A DNA stretch of 64,000 nucleotides from Parabacteroides distasonis ATCC 8503. GTDB lineage: Bacteria; Bacteroidota; Bacteroidia; Bacteroidales; Tannerellaceae. Shown one piece after another: positions 8,833 to 17,900 of this stretch; position 1 is the stretch's first letter, and each line of letters starts with the position of its first letter. The DNA lies in assembly GCF_000012845.1 (NCBI RefSeq), contig NC_009615.1, positions 4,156,501 through 4,220,500 of the forward strand, written 5' to 3'. Under the pieces are notes generated by a model, which was given only the letters and a program-made list of their open reading frames with translations, did not search any database and was not told the origin of the DNA. The position numbers were made by a program, and so were the translations under genes.

Positions 8833-10209
8833 TTATGCGTAACCGTTAAGCATTCCGTTGAAATACATCGGTTTTAAAATATATACCTTTAAGATCCAAG
8901 CAAGCCATTGCTCTTTTGATGTATCGATCATCGAGAATGGGAATGAAACGTCGGGTTTCTTTTCGTAGTCAAACTCACAAAGCAACACGTGTCCATAATC
9001 CGTAACGATCGGGCAAGCGGCATAACCGTTGTATTTCTCGGTCGGCTCTTTACCTTCCATGAGCGCGATCAGGTTCTTGGCGGCGATAGGTACTTGCTTA
9101 CGGATAGCGGCAGATGTTTTACTGGTCGGGATACCGGCTACATCACCCAGAGAAACGATGTTCTGGTATTTCTTATGTACCAAGGTCTCTTTATCGACCA
9201 TTACCCATGCGTCCGCGGCCAATTTACCTTCTGTCCAACCTAATCCGGCATCACGAACGAAATCGGGAGCGGACATAGGCGGGGTGAAGTGTAAGAAATC
9301 GTAATCCTCTACGAACGGCGTTACGATCTTTTCTTCGCCTTTTGTCTCTATTTTCTCAAAATGCACTTGTTTTGCGGATGTGTCTACACCTTTTACACGT
9401 ACATTCAAGTTAATAGGTATATTACGTTCATTATATATTTCCAGCAAGCGAGGCGTGAAATACGGAATATCGTATAGCTCCTTCGATGCGGTAAAATAAT
9501 TCAATTGCAGTTTGTCGCGAGTCCCTTGTTTCCTTGCGTAATGCTCGGATAATAAACAGATCTTTTTGGGAGCGCCACCACATTTATGTTTTGTATAGGT
9601 ATCGGTATAAATACCTTTGCCTCCTTTTTTAGCGAATTCTTGAAGAGCTTTCCATGTCTTTTGGGCTCCTTCGAAATCGTAAATAGAGTTTGCGTTTCCT
9701 TGTCCCAAGGTGTCGTGGGTAATGCCCTCTACTTTTTCCCAGTTACATTGTAATCCCGGGGTCAGTACTAAAAAGTCGTACGGAATCTTTCCGTTACTTT
9801 TGGTCGTTACTTGATTCCATACGGGATCAACCGCGGCGACCGAGTCCTTTATCCATTTTATACCGCTAGGCATACAATCCTCTTGCTTCTTCCAAACATC
9901 TTCCGGTTGGTATACACCTGAGGCGATCAGAGTGAATCCCGGTTGATAAAACTGACGATCGCTGGGGTCAATCAGGGTGATATCCGGTTCATCAAGCCAA
10001 TGTTTTAATCGGGCAGCCATACTGATACCAGCGGCTCCTCCACCGATAATAACGATTTTACCTTTTGCGCTGCTTGAAAAAGCGTTTGCTTTTCCGGTAT
10101 TAGCTCCCGCGATCAGTCCTGTCGCCGCTAATAACTTAAAGAAATGCCGTCTGTCGACACCTTTCTTTTCTAGCGCATCTAATTGTTTCTCCAGTTCGTG
10201 TTTCATCAT
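8833..10209 (-). CDS. Sulfide:quinone oxidoreductase-like flavoprotein
   Basis: About 458 residues from the ATG at 10209 (MMKHELEKQ). A twin-arginine-like leader (DRRHFFKLLAATGLIAG) precedes a dinucleotide-binding motif (KIVIIGGGAAG, about residue 51). KHKCGGAPKKICLL near residue 208 closely resembles KCAGAPQKIMYL of animal SQR, including the active-site cysteine, and HFTPPMSAPDFV plus PTSKTSAAIRKQVPI also match that branch. The second catalytic cysteine position (GDC in animal enzymes) reads GDVAGIPTSKT here. It would oxidise sulfide and reduce quinone at the membrane surface; with one cysteine missing, chemistry or acceptor may differ. Direct repeats lie upstream at 10277-10340. Confidence 0.8.
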   Translation of the reverse strand: MMKHELEKQLDALEKKGVDRRHFFKLLAATGLIAGANTGKANAFSSSAKGKIVIIGGGAAGISMAARLKHWLDEPDITLIDPSDRQFYQPGFTLIASGVYQPEDVWKKQEDCMPSGIKWIKDSVAAVDPVWNQVTTKSNGKIPYDFLVLTPGLQCNWEKVEGITHDTLGQGNANSIYDFEGAQKTWKALQEFAKKGGKGIYTDTYTKHKCGGAPKKICLLSEHYARKQGTRDKLQLNYFTASKELYDIPYFTPRLLEIYNERNIPINLNVRVKGVDTSAKQVHFEKIETKGEEKIVTPFVEDYDFLHFTPPMSAPDFVRDAGLGWTEGKLAADAWVMVDKETLVHKKYQNIVSLGDVAGIPTSKTSAAIRKQVPIAAKNLIALMEGKEPTEKYNGYAACPIVTDYGHVLLCEFDYEKKPDVSFPFSMIDTSKEQWLAWILKVYILKPMYFNGMLNGYA

Positions 10210-10276
10210 GTCGAAAGAATTTAAGATTTTATTCGCTGGCAAAGGAAACACAATAAATTACGGTAGCCATGAAAAT

Positions 10277-10340
10277 GACTACTACACGACTTGCGCAAAT
10301 GATTTTTTTATTGGATAAGACTACTACAAGACTTTCTCAA
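10277..10340. repeat. 22-bp direct repeat pair upstream of the SQR-like gene
   Basis: Two 22-base copies starting GACTACTACA lie at 10277-10298 and 10319-10340, with 18 of 22 positions identical and a 42-base period (four helical turns). They sit 68-131 bases upstream of the SQR-like start, where a regulator could bind. No regulator gene is adjacent. Confidence 0.6.
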
Positions 10341-10413
10341 GCTCCTTTTGTATATATATACTATGCTGTTATATAGTATATTATATGTCAAATAGATTAA
10401 AATTATATAAGAC

Positions 10414-10590
10414 TCACTTTTTGCGAGATTCTAAAGTGATGCGATCCGGAAGCCAGAGATACGCTGGCACATCCTCCAATTCCAACACGATTCTTTCTTC
10501 GATCATTCCTTCCGCTTCCTCAAAGCTTCCGACGATGATCAAATCCTCCTTCCCATCCTCGTTAACAGCCTGCGGCTTAATATCGTACGA
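10414..10590 (-). pseudogene. Orphan C-terminal gene fragment
   Basis: An open stretch of 58 codons read on the minus strand, from just after an in-frame TGA at 10591-10593 to a TGA at 10414-10416, has no start codon near its beginning. It encodes an acidic, protein-like sequence with QAVNEDGKEDLIIVGSFEEA, then EERIVLELEDVPAYLWLPDR. This looks like the end of a real protein rather than chance translation. I do not recognise the parent. It lies just downstream of the thioredoxin-like gene and may be the remnant of a deleted neighbour. A plus-strand frame through the same bases is low-complexity and less credible. Confidence 0.5.
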
Positions 10591-10606
10591 TCAACCGCAA
10601 TAAGAT

Positions 10607-11212
10607 CTACCACATTTTTTTTATCTCTTCCAGATAAATTAAAGTAAGTCGTGGGAGTGGTTTATTGTGAATATGTAAATATTTAACACATAAATCTTTA
10701 TCCATAATGAATAAGAAAGGAGCGAAAGAATCTTCTAGTTCCATAGGTAGCCCTAAATTCTTATTATGTAAGCTCAATAGTTTTTTCCCATAGCAATCGT
10801 TTCTTAATCGAGCAGGATAATCAGGCGATACGAAAACTATTTTTGTTTTTATTTCCTCGTCTGTAAAAACCTCGTTCATTATATCGACAACTGCATCGAT
10901 ACAAGGAGGACATGTTTTCTCTGAAAAACAAAAGAATAATTTTTTATCATTACATAAATTACTTAAGGAGAAAGAATCTAGAGAGTCTGTTCCCCAATAG
11001 GCTATTTGATCAAGGCATTCATAGTGTTCATTTTTTAGTTCTTCTCTTTTAAGGATACCCAGACTTTCTTTCTCGTATTCAAAATTGTCAACATACACAT
11101 CCTTCGGGGATTTTCTAAAATGATTCACGCATTGCATACAAATTATGCCTGCCAGTATCCCCAAAAGGAAAATATAAATTGTATTCTCGTTAACCTTCAT
11201 TTTTGAAAACAT
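10607..11212 (-). CDS. Membrane-anchored thioredoxin-like protein (CPPC)
   Basis: A protein of 201 residues (or 197 from the second ATG at 11200). An N-terminal membrane segment (about 10-28, IYIFLLGILAGIICMQC) anchors a periplasmic domain with a thioredoxin-like CPPC motif (FSEKTCPPCIDAVVDIM) after a beta strand KLFFCF. The C-terminal half has SFAPFLFIMDKD, matching the strand before the last helix of the fold. It probably handles disulfides or another thiol reaction in the envelope. Its start overlaps the end of the propeller lipoprotein gene, which follows a cysteine-rich peptide gene, so the three form one unit; the peptide is a plausible thiol substrate (inference). Confidence 0.75.
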   Translation of the reverse strand: MFSKMKVNENTIYIFLLGILAGIICMQCVNHFRKSPKDVYVDNFEYEKESLGILKREELKNEHYECLDQIAYWGTDSLDSFSLSNLCNDKKLFFCFSEKTCPPCIDAVVDIMNEVFTDEEIKTKIVFVSPDYPARLRNDCYGKKLLSLHNKNLGLPMELEDSFAPFLFIMDKDLCVKYLHIHNKPLPRLTLIYLEEIKKMW

Positions 11213-12323
11213 ATTTTACTAAGACAGGATTCTCTTGTTCCGAATGTGATTGAATAATTCTTTGCTGATCCTCATTTCTTAACTTCTCGGGAAATAGATC
11301 ATTTAATGGAAGCCCTCCTTCCGGAGTACAGAGGATGAAGTCTTCTCCGAAGTAGATCGGGTAAAGTTGCAAGCCCTCCTTGGTTCGCTCGAATTGAAGC
11401 AAGTCATGGTTTTTCCTGTTATAAAACAGTTGGATGTACTTGTTTTGGCGGACTACCATGGCGTATCGATATCTGCTGTTTTGTCCCTGAGAGTCTATTA
11501 TATAATTTACGCTCTTAGAGGAATAGACATCCTTCGCGTATTGAATTATTTCTTGCTTGCTCATATTGGGATGGAATTCTAATTTTTCGATGTCATTATT
11601 TAAATCACCAAAATCCCAACGATAAAGCTCTGTAAAGGTCGCTCCCGATAGTGAATAAATCGTATTAGTCAAAGACCTTCGAAAAGCGTGTGGAAATGGA
11701 AATACACCCCTACAAAATACATCTTTTATGTCTTCAGGAAAATATTCATCGAGTATCTCGTTTCTTGATAGGGAATAAAACTTCAAGCGATGGTCGTAAT
11801 CGTATGTGAAGAAAGCTATCGTATCCTTGTTTTGGAACTGTAGGCTGTTGTAGGCCCCCGCTATTTCAGGAAGTTTCTTTTTCTCGATGAACTTGCCCCC
11901 TAGATCATAGAAAAAGAGAGCGTTGCTGACGGCGCAAAGTACTACAAGGTTCCTGCGGGTCGTATCGATCGCGAAATCTGTTAAGTTTAAATACTCACCC
12001 GGGCCGTTTCCTTTCTCGTTAAGTGCGAATTGGAAATGTCCCTCCCTATCGAAAACAAAGATTTGGGATCTCGAATAATCGTGAATATAATATCGATCCT
12101 CAAAAAACTTGATTTGGGTTATATTACGGATCAGCGATTCTGGCGTTGTCTCTAACGGAATGAGTTGGATCTCAGAAAATAGATCTTTAGTGGAGATCTC
12201 GTCTCGCTCGTCCAAATTCACGGTGATGATATCTGATTCCATGTTTTTCTTATCCTTCCATCCCGTACAAGAAAGAAAGAAAAATATGGATATCATCGAA
12301 AAATAATAGATGATACTTTTCAT
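11190..12323 (-). CDS. 6-bladed beta-propeller lipoprotein
   Basis: About 377 residues from the ATG at 12323, giving a lipoprotein signal (MISIFFFLSCTGWKDKK). The body starts with an EIQLIPLETTPESLI strand and then FDREGHFQFALNEKGNGPGEY, typical of the Bacteroidota 6-bladed beta-propeller family that often accompanies NVEALA peptides. Several further blades follow. The molecular role of this family is not known; surface binding is likely. The start lies 5 bases after the small-peptide gene stop, and the end overlaps the thioredoxin-like gene, indicating a three-gene operon. Confidence 0.78.
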   Translation of the reverse strand: MKSIIYYFSMISIFFFLSCTGWKDKKNMESDIITVNLDERDEISTKDLFSEIQLIPLETTPESLIRNITQIKFFEDRYYIHDYSRSQIFVFDREGHFQFALNEKGNGPGEYLNLTDFAIDTTRRNLVVLCAVSNALFFYDLGGKFIEKKKLPEIAGAYNSLQFQNKDTIAFFTYDYDHRLKFYSLSRNEILDEYFPEDIKDVFCRGVFPFPHAFRRSLTNTIYSLSGATFTELYRWDFGDLNNDIEKLEFHPNMSKQEIIQYAKDVYSSKSVNYIIDSQGQNSRYRYAMVVRQNKYIQLFYNRKNHDLLQFERTKEGLQLYPIYFGEDFILCTPEGGLPLNDLFPEKLRNEDQQRIIQSHSEQENPVLVKYVFKNEG

Positions 12324-12328
12324 ACTTT

Positions 12329-12568
12329 TTAATCTGGATAACAATGATGTTCTTGCATTCCTGAGAAATAACAATGCACATAATAAATACCACTTATCCA
12401 ATCTACATTCCAGCAAGTCCCCTCATATCTGCCGCAGCTTATGACTGGGCCTTGGTCGCCATCCGGGCAAGCATGATCATCACTGTCACCTTCTGCTAAA
12501 ACATCTACGTTTATAGCGAAAAAGATCAAACTGATTAACACCGTGAATTTAAAAAATCTCTTTCCCAT
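12329..12568 (-). CDS. Small secreted cysteine-rich peptide, NVEALA-like
   Basis: A 79-residue precursor with a hydrophobic leader (FFKFTVLISLIFFAI) followed by NVDVLAEGD, which I read as a divergent form of the NVEALA-x-GE motif shared by the peptides at 39.7 and 42.1 kb. The C-terminal part has six cysteines (CPDGDQ, SCGRYEGTCW, VHCYFSG, HHCYPD), suggesting disulfides. It is directly followed by a beta-propeller lipoprotein gene and then a CPPC thioredoxin-like gene, the usual company of NVEALA peptides. The function of these peptides is not established. The motif match is loose, so family membership is likely rather than certain. Confidence 0.68.
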   Translation of the reverse strand: MGKRFFKFTVLISLIFFAINVDVLAEGDSDDHACPDGDQGPVISCGRYEGTCWNVDWISGIYYVHCYFSGMQEHHCYPD

Positions 12569-12716
12569 ACATCATTAAATTTAAGTGAAACAAAAGTTTG
12601 AATACAAATATATATATATATTGATAGTGTAATGATTTCCATGTGAAAATTTCCCGGAATAAATTATTCATGTTAGATGTTGAGTTTGTCGAGAGATCAT
12701 TTTCGGGAAGAATTTT

Positions 12717-12818
12717 TTACTTCAATACGATCTTGTAGCTTTCTTCCCCTCCGGTAGCCATGTGCAATTGGAGGACGTATAACCAACCCGTCGGGCGTTC
12801 TGGTGAGATTCTCGGAAA
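12717..12818 (-). pseudogene. Vestigial type IX secretion C-terminal sorting domain
   Basis: Just downstream of the regulator gene, the minus strand encodes about 33 codons ending at a TAA (12717-12719): ERPTGWLYVLQLHMATGG then EESYKIVLK-stop. This matches the end of Por/type IX sorting domains and parallels the intact one at 18530 (SGIYVLRLQIGNDTYETHKI). An in-frame stop lies upstream and there is no start codon, so it is a remnant of a lost secreted protein. The surrounding 12569-12824 stretch holds nothing else I recognise beyond AT-rich sequence. Confidence 0.55.
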
Positions 12819-12824
12819 ATATTT

Positions 12825-14885
12825 TTAGTAGTTCATCAGGAAATCGACAAGATTCGTATCCCCATCAAGGGCTAATCGCTTTCTTAAGCGGTATCTTCTT
12901 AGCTCGATAGCCCGTACGGATACATTCATTAACGATGCGATCTCCTTCGTGGAAAGGTTCATGCGGAGTAAGCAACAAATACGCAAATCGCCTGCCGTTA
13001 TATCTGCGTATTGCTGGCGTAAACGATCCATGAAATTCTGGTGGGCGCTATTGAAATAGGTCTCGAACTGCACCCAATCCGCTTGATCGTTCAAGGTAGA
13101 TTCGATCAAGGAACGTAAACGGGTATATAACTTATTGGGGTACCGGTCACCCAATGTCTCTTTCTGCTTATCCAGTTCTTCCAACAAAGCTTGGATTGCC
13201 TCGTTTCTTTTTACCAAAGCTGTTGTCTGGAGAGTAAGCTCATTGTTTTTGTTTTGCAACTCCGTTTCCAGCATCTCGCTTTTCATTTGTTGAAGCCTTT
13301 GCAGTTCGGCTTGTCGCTCTGCCTCCAGCTTTTCTTGTTCTTTTTTCCGCAAATTCCTTAAATGGTACCGAAGTCCTTCTTGAATGGCGAACCATATCAA
13401 AGCGACGTAGATCAAATAGGCCCATACGGTATTATACCAAGGAGGGCGCACCGTGATTTGCATCGTGATCTCGGGAAACGGCCCACGGGTTACATATTTA
13501 CGTACCCTTAGCTCATAAGTTCCTTCCGGAAGTTGTAAGAAGGTAATTTTGCCGTCTTTCTGCCAAGAAGACCAATCGGCGGATACCCCTTCCAGCTTAT
13601 AACTGATTTGGTGATTAGGGGTGAATACCGTTGTTCCGATGTATAGCGAGAGTTCTTGGAAGTTATGGGGCAGGTCGATTCTTTGCGTGTCCGGATATAA
13701 ATAATGTGTACCTTCTTGATCTTGATACTCGATGCGCATAAACCGTGGCATCGTCAATCCTCCTAGGCTTCCCTCTATTAATTGACGAGTGTTGATTAAT
13801 AGGGTTCCTTGCATGGCAGATACCAAATCAAGAGAATCATTCAAGGGGATGATCCGTTTGCCATTGGTTACCAGATTCAGATCGTAATTATCGAATAGGA
13901 TCCGGCATTTTAAAGTTCCTGTACCGTTTTCCCGATGGAAGAGTCCGGCCTCATTCTGGATCGTGAGCCAATACAAATTGTCTGGAACCGGGTAAATACT
14001 TTCTGCGTTGGCGAATACGCTCAATACGTCTTTATTCTTAAATAAAGAGCTTACCGATAAATGATTATCGGTCGTATCCGGATGGATATATGAACGTCCG
14101 ATCTCATCGGATATCGGGGTAAACTTATCACCAAACATCAGGCTCCGGCTGAAGTAGCCGACATTGGTCCGGATATAGAGGCGGTTATCCTCTTTTACAG
14201 CGTCTTCCAACTTTCCGATCTGGCTTCTTTTACCTAACATGGCGATGGGAGGATTGATATCTATTTGGGAGATACCATTATCCAAGGCGACCCAGATTAA
14301 ATTATTATCCTGTACGCAGATGGAGCGTACGATATTATCTTGTAACTGATTATTGATGTTGAGATGTTGAAAGATCTCCCCTTCGTCGTTGGTGATATAA
14401 ATACCGGACGTAGATGTTCCCGTGAAATTGAGACCTCCGGCGCTAGCGAAGGAAGTTGGGTGCTTCTCCTCGATTTCTTTCGGGATCGTGTAATTCGTCT
14501 CGGGATCATCGAAATTTATATATGACGGGAGCGTATCGATCGGATGGTATTCCAGATTCCCGAGTTTGTCGTATAGCCAATAGCCTAACGATGATTTGCC
14601 TTGGGTATAGATAGAATCGTTCTGGAAAGATACTTTATAAATAGGGGTTTTATCCGGTAATGGATATGTGTTCCATGTATTCCCGTCAAAAGTAACCAGA
14701 CCGGAATTATTAGCTACATATAAGATGCCATGATAGGAAACCGCTAAATCCCAATTTTGGCAACTAGCCTTGTAATCGTCTACGGAATAATTTTGTACGA
14801 GGATAGAGGGAGCGACCACAGACGCACGCAAGGCGAAAACCGCCAGTATAGATAATAATATGATAAAAGGTAGCCGTCTGTACAT
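12825..14885 (-). CDS. Membrane sensor-regulator: propeller, Y_Y_Y and LuxR-type HTH
   Basis: About 686 residues from the ATG at 14885, which gives a signal/anchor segment (RLPFIILLSILAVFALRAS). The periplasmic part has propeller-type repeats (LAVSYHGILYVANNSGLVTF; NNLIWVALDNGISQIDI) and a Y_Y_Y domain (ISYKLEGVSADWSSWQ, then LPEGTYELRVRKY). A membrane segment (TVWAYLIYVALIWFAI) leads into a long coiled coil (KEQEKLEAERQAELQRLQ) and a C-terminal LuxR-like helix-turn-helix (MNLSTKEIASLMNVSVRAIE). It lacks histidine kinase and receiver domains, so it is a one-component transmembrane regulator. Its signal and targets are unknown. It lies downstream of carB on the same strand, separated by a hairpin. 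Confidence 0.82.
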   Translation of the reverse strand: MYRRLPFIILLSILAVFALRASVVAPSILVQNYSVDDYKASCQNWDLAVSYHGILYVANNSGLVTFDGNTWNTYPLPDKTPIYKVSFQNDSIYTQGKSSLGYWLYDKLGNLEYHPIDTLPSYINFDDPETNYTIPKEIEEKHPTSFASAGGLNFTGTSTSGIYITNDEGEIFQHLNINNQLQDNIVRSICVQDNNLIWVALDNGISQIDINPPIAMLGKRSQIGKLEDAVKEDNRLYIRTNVGYFSRSLMFGDKFTPISDEIGRSYIHPDTTDNHLSVSSLFKNKDVLSVFANAESIYPVPDNLYWLTIQNEAGLFHRENGTGTLKCRILFDNYDLNLVTNGKRIIPLNDSLDLVSAMQGTLLINTRQLIEGSLGGLTMPRFMRIEYQDQEGTHYLYPDTQRIDLPHNFQELSLYIGTTVFTPNHQISYKLEGVSADWSSWQKDGKITFLQLPEGTYELRVRKYVTRGPFPEITMQITVRPPWYNTVWAYLIYVALIWFAIQEGLRYHLRNLRKKEQEKLEAERQAELQRLQQMKSEMLETELQNKNNELTLQTTALVKRNEAIQALLEELDKQKETLGDRYPNKLYTRLRSLIESTLNDQADWVQFETYFNSAHQNFMDRLRQQYADITAGDLRICCLLRMNLSTKEIASLMNVSVRAIELRRYRLRKRLALDGDTNLVDFLMNY

Positions 14886-14899
14886 GGTCTTTAAACTAT

Positions 14900-14926
14900 A
14901 GAGACAAGGCATAAAGCCTTGTCTCT
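14900..14926 (-). terminator. Perfect 11-bp hairpin after carB
   Basis: AGAGACAAGGC and its exact complement flank a 5-base loop, between the carB stop (14963) and the regulator start (14885). No clear U-tract follows on the minus strand, so it may be a weak terminator, an mRNA-stabilising 3-prime end, or a structured leader of the regulator gene. Confidence 0.55.
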
Positions 14927-14962
14927 TTCTATTACACGCATGCAAATATAATCAAATTTTGA

Positions 14963-17900
14963 TTATTTGTACTCCTGCCAGCTCTTAATCTGAATATCTT
15001 CTACGTTCATATTGCAGAAAGCGTCGATAAAGGCGCTGGCCAGACGGGCGTTCGTGATCAATGGAATGTTATGATCGATCGCCGCACGGCGGATCTTATA
15101 GCCATTGGTCAACTCACGTTTGCTATGATCTTTCGGGATATTTACTACCAATTCGAAAGCGTGATTGCTGAACATATCCATGATGTTCAAATCACCTTCC
15201 TCATCCGGCCAGCAAACGGCGGTTGCCTTGATTCCATTATCGTTCAGGAACTTGGCGGTTCCGTGCGTACCATAGATCGTGTAACCCTTGGCATCCAGCA
15301 TCCGGCAAGGCTCCAATAAATCGACCTTGCTCTTAGCTGCGCCGGAAGAAACTAAAATGTTCTTCTTAGGAATACTGTTGCCTACGGCGATCATGGCGGA
15401 AAGCAAAGCCTCGTTGAAATCGTCGCCGATACAACCTACCTCGCCGGTGGAGCTCATGTCCACACCTAATACGGGGTCTGCCTTGTGCAAACGGGCGAAT
15501 GAGAACTGGGAAGCCTTGATACCGATCCAGTCGATATCGAACGCGCTCTTATCCGGTTTCGTATACGGAGCGTCCAGCATGATGCGGGTAGCCGTCTCGA
15601 TAAAGTTGCGTTTCAATACTTTAGATACAAACGGGAAACTACGTGAGGCACGTAAGTTACATTCGATTACTTTCACGAAGTTATTCTTCGCCAAGAACTG
15701 GATATTGAACGGACCGCTGATGTTTAACTCCTTCGCGATCATCTTGCTTACTTTCTTGATACGACGGGCTGTCTCGAAGTAAATCTTCTGAGCCGGGAAC
15801 ACCAAGGTAGCGTCACCGGAGTGAACACCGGCGAACTCGATATGCTCGGAGATCGCGTACTCAACCACCTCGCCATTCATAGCGACAGCGTCGAACTCGA
15901 TCTCTTTCGTTCCTTGCATAAACTCGGATACGACCACCGGATATTCCTTGGAAACCTTAGCGGCCAAATCCAAGAACTCGATCATCTGCTCTTTCGTATG
16001 GCAAACGTTCATCGCCGCACCGGACAATACGTAAGACGGACGGATCAAGATCGGGAAACCTACTTTCTCGATAAACGCGTCGATCTCTTCCATGCTGGTA
16101 AGCTCTGCCCAACGAGGTTGGTCGATACCTAGCGAATCCAACATCGCGGAGAATTTATGACGGTTCTCGGCACGGTCGATTGATAGCGGGGAAGTACCCA
16201 ATACCGGAACATTCTGGCGGTAGAGTTTCATCGCCAAGTTGTTCGGGATCTGTCCACCTACGGAGACGATCACGCCCTTCGGCAATTCCAGATCGATTAC
16301 GTCTAGCACGCGCTCGAATGAAAGCTCGTCGAAGTAAAGACGGTCGCACATATCGTAGTCGGTAGATACGGTCTCCGGGTTATAGTTAATCATGATCGAT
16401 TTATAACCTAGCTTACGAGCGGTCTGGGCGGCATTCACCGAACACCAGTCGAACTCAACGGACGAGCCGATACGGTAAGCTCCGGACCCCAAGATAATCA
16501 CGCTCTTCTCATTCGGGTAGTAGGTAATGTCGTGCGGCGTACCGTCGTAAGTCATATATAGATAGTTGGTCAATTCCGGATGTTCGGAAGCGATCGTGTT
16601 GATACGTTTCACGGTAGGGAGAATGCCCATTTTCTTACGCAAGTTGCGTACGCGGATATTCTCTTTCTCCATATTGCCTTCCGGGCTCTCTACGTAACGA
16701 GCGATCTGGAAGTCCGAGAAACCAAGGCGTTTAGCCTCTTTCAATACATCCTCCGGAAGATCCTCGATCTTGTTGTAGCCTTTCAATACGTTGGCGTAAT
16801 CCACGATATTCTTCAAGCCTTCCAAGAACCAGCGTGTGATCTTTGACAACTCATGGATCTTGTCTACGCTATATCCTTGTTCCAAGGCTTGCGCCACGGC
16901 GAAGATACGCAAGTCGGTAGGGTTCGCCAACTCCTCGTCCAAGTTATCGAAGTGGATATCGTTGTTACCTACGAAACCATGCATTCCTTGTCCGATCATA
17001 CGAAGACCCTTCTGCATGATCTCCTCGAAGCTCTTACCGATCGACATGATCTCGCCGACGGATTTCATGCTGGAACCGATCTGGCGGCTGACACCCACGA
17101 ACTTCGTCAAGTCCCAACGAGGGATCTTCACGATCATATAATCTACCTCCGGCGCTTTGTACGCGGAGTTCGGGGTACCCATCTCGCCGATCTCGTCCAA
17201 TCCGTAGCCCAACGCCAACTTAGCGGCGACGAAAGCCAATGGATAACCGCTGGCCTTGGATGCCAAGGCGGAAGAACGGCTCAAGCGAGCGTTCACCTCG
17301 ATCACGCGGTAATCGCAAGTCTCGGAGTTGAAAGCGTATTGGATATTACATTCACCCACGATACCTAAGTGGCGGATCGTCTTGGTAGAAAGTTCCTTCA
17401 ACAGGTCTAATTCTTTCTCGGTCAAGGAGCAAGTCGGAGCCACTACGATACTCTCGCCGGTGTGTACGCCTAGCGGGTCAACGTTCTCCATGCTCACTAC
17501 CGTGAAGCAATGGTCGTTCTTGTCGCGGATCACCTCGAACTCGATCTCTTTCCAACCCTTCAAAGATTCCTCGACCAAAATCTGGGATGAGTAAGCGAAA
17601 GCGCTTTCCGCCAAGGTGCGAAGCTCGGCCTCGTCCTTGCAGATACCACTGCCCATACCACCTAATGCGTAAGCGGAACGGATCATTACGGGGAAACCGA
17701 TCTTGTAAGCGGCAGCCACGGCGTCGTCCATGCTTTCTACGGCTTGGCTGATCGGGGTCTTCACTTCTATCTCGTTCAGTTTCTTAACAAATAGGTCACG
17801 GTCCTCGGTGTACATGATCGCCTCAACGGATGTACCCAATACTTTCACGCCATATTTAGCCAACGTGCCGCTGGTGTAAAGTTGAGTACCGCAGTTCAAA

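Noticed and set aside
10385..10603. A 72-codon plus-strand frame upstream of the thioredoxin-like gene terminus.
   Set aside because: Ser-rich and unlike a real protein; the minus strand of the same bases encodes a more credible C-terminal fragment.
15288..15782. A 164-codon open frame antisense to carB, with several more along the same gene.
   Set aside because: carB is intact and conserved on the minus strand; the antisense frames have no promoter, motif or plausible composition.
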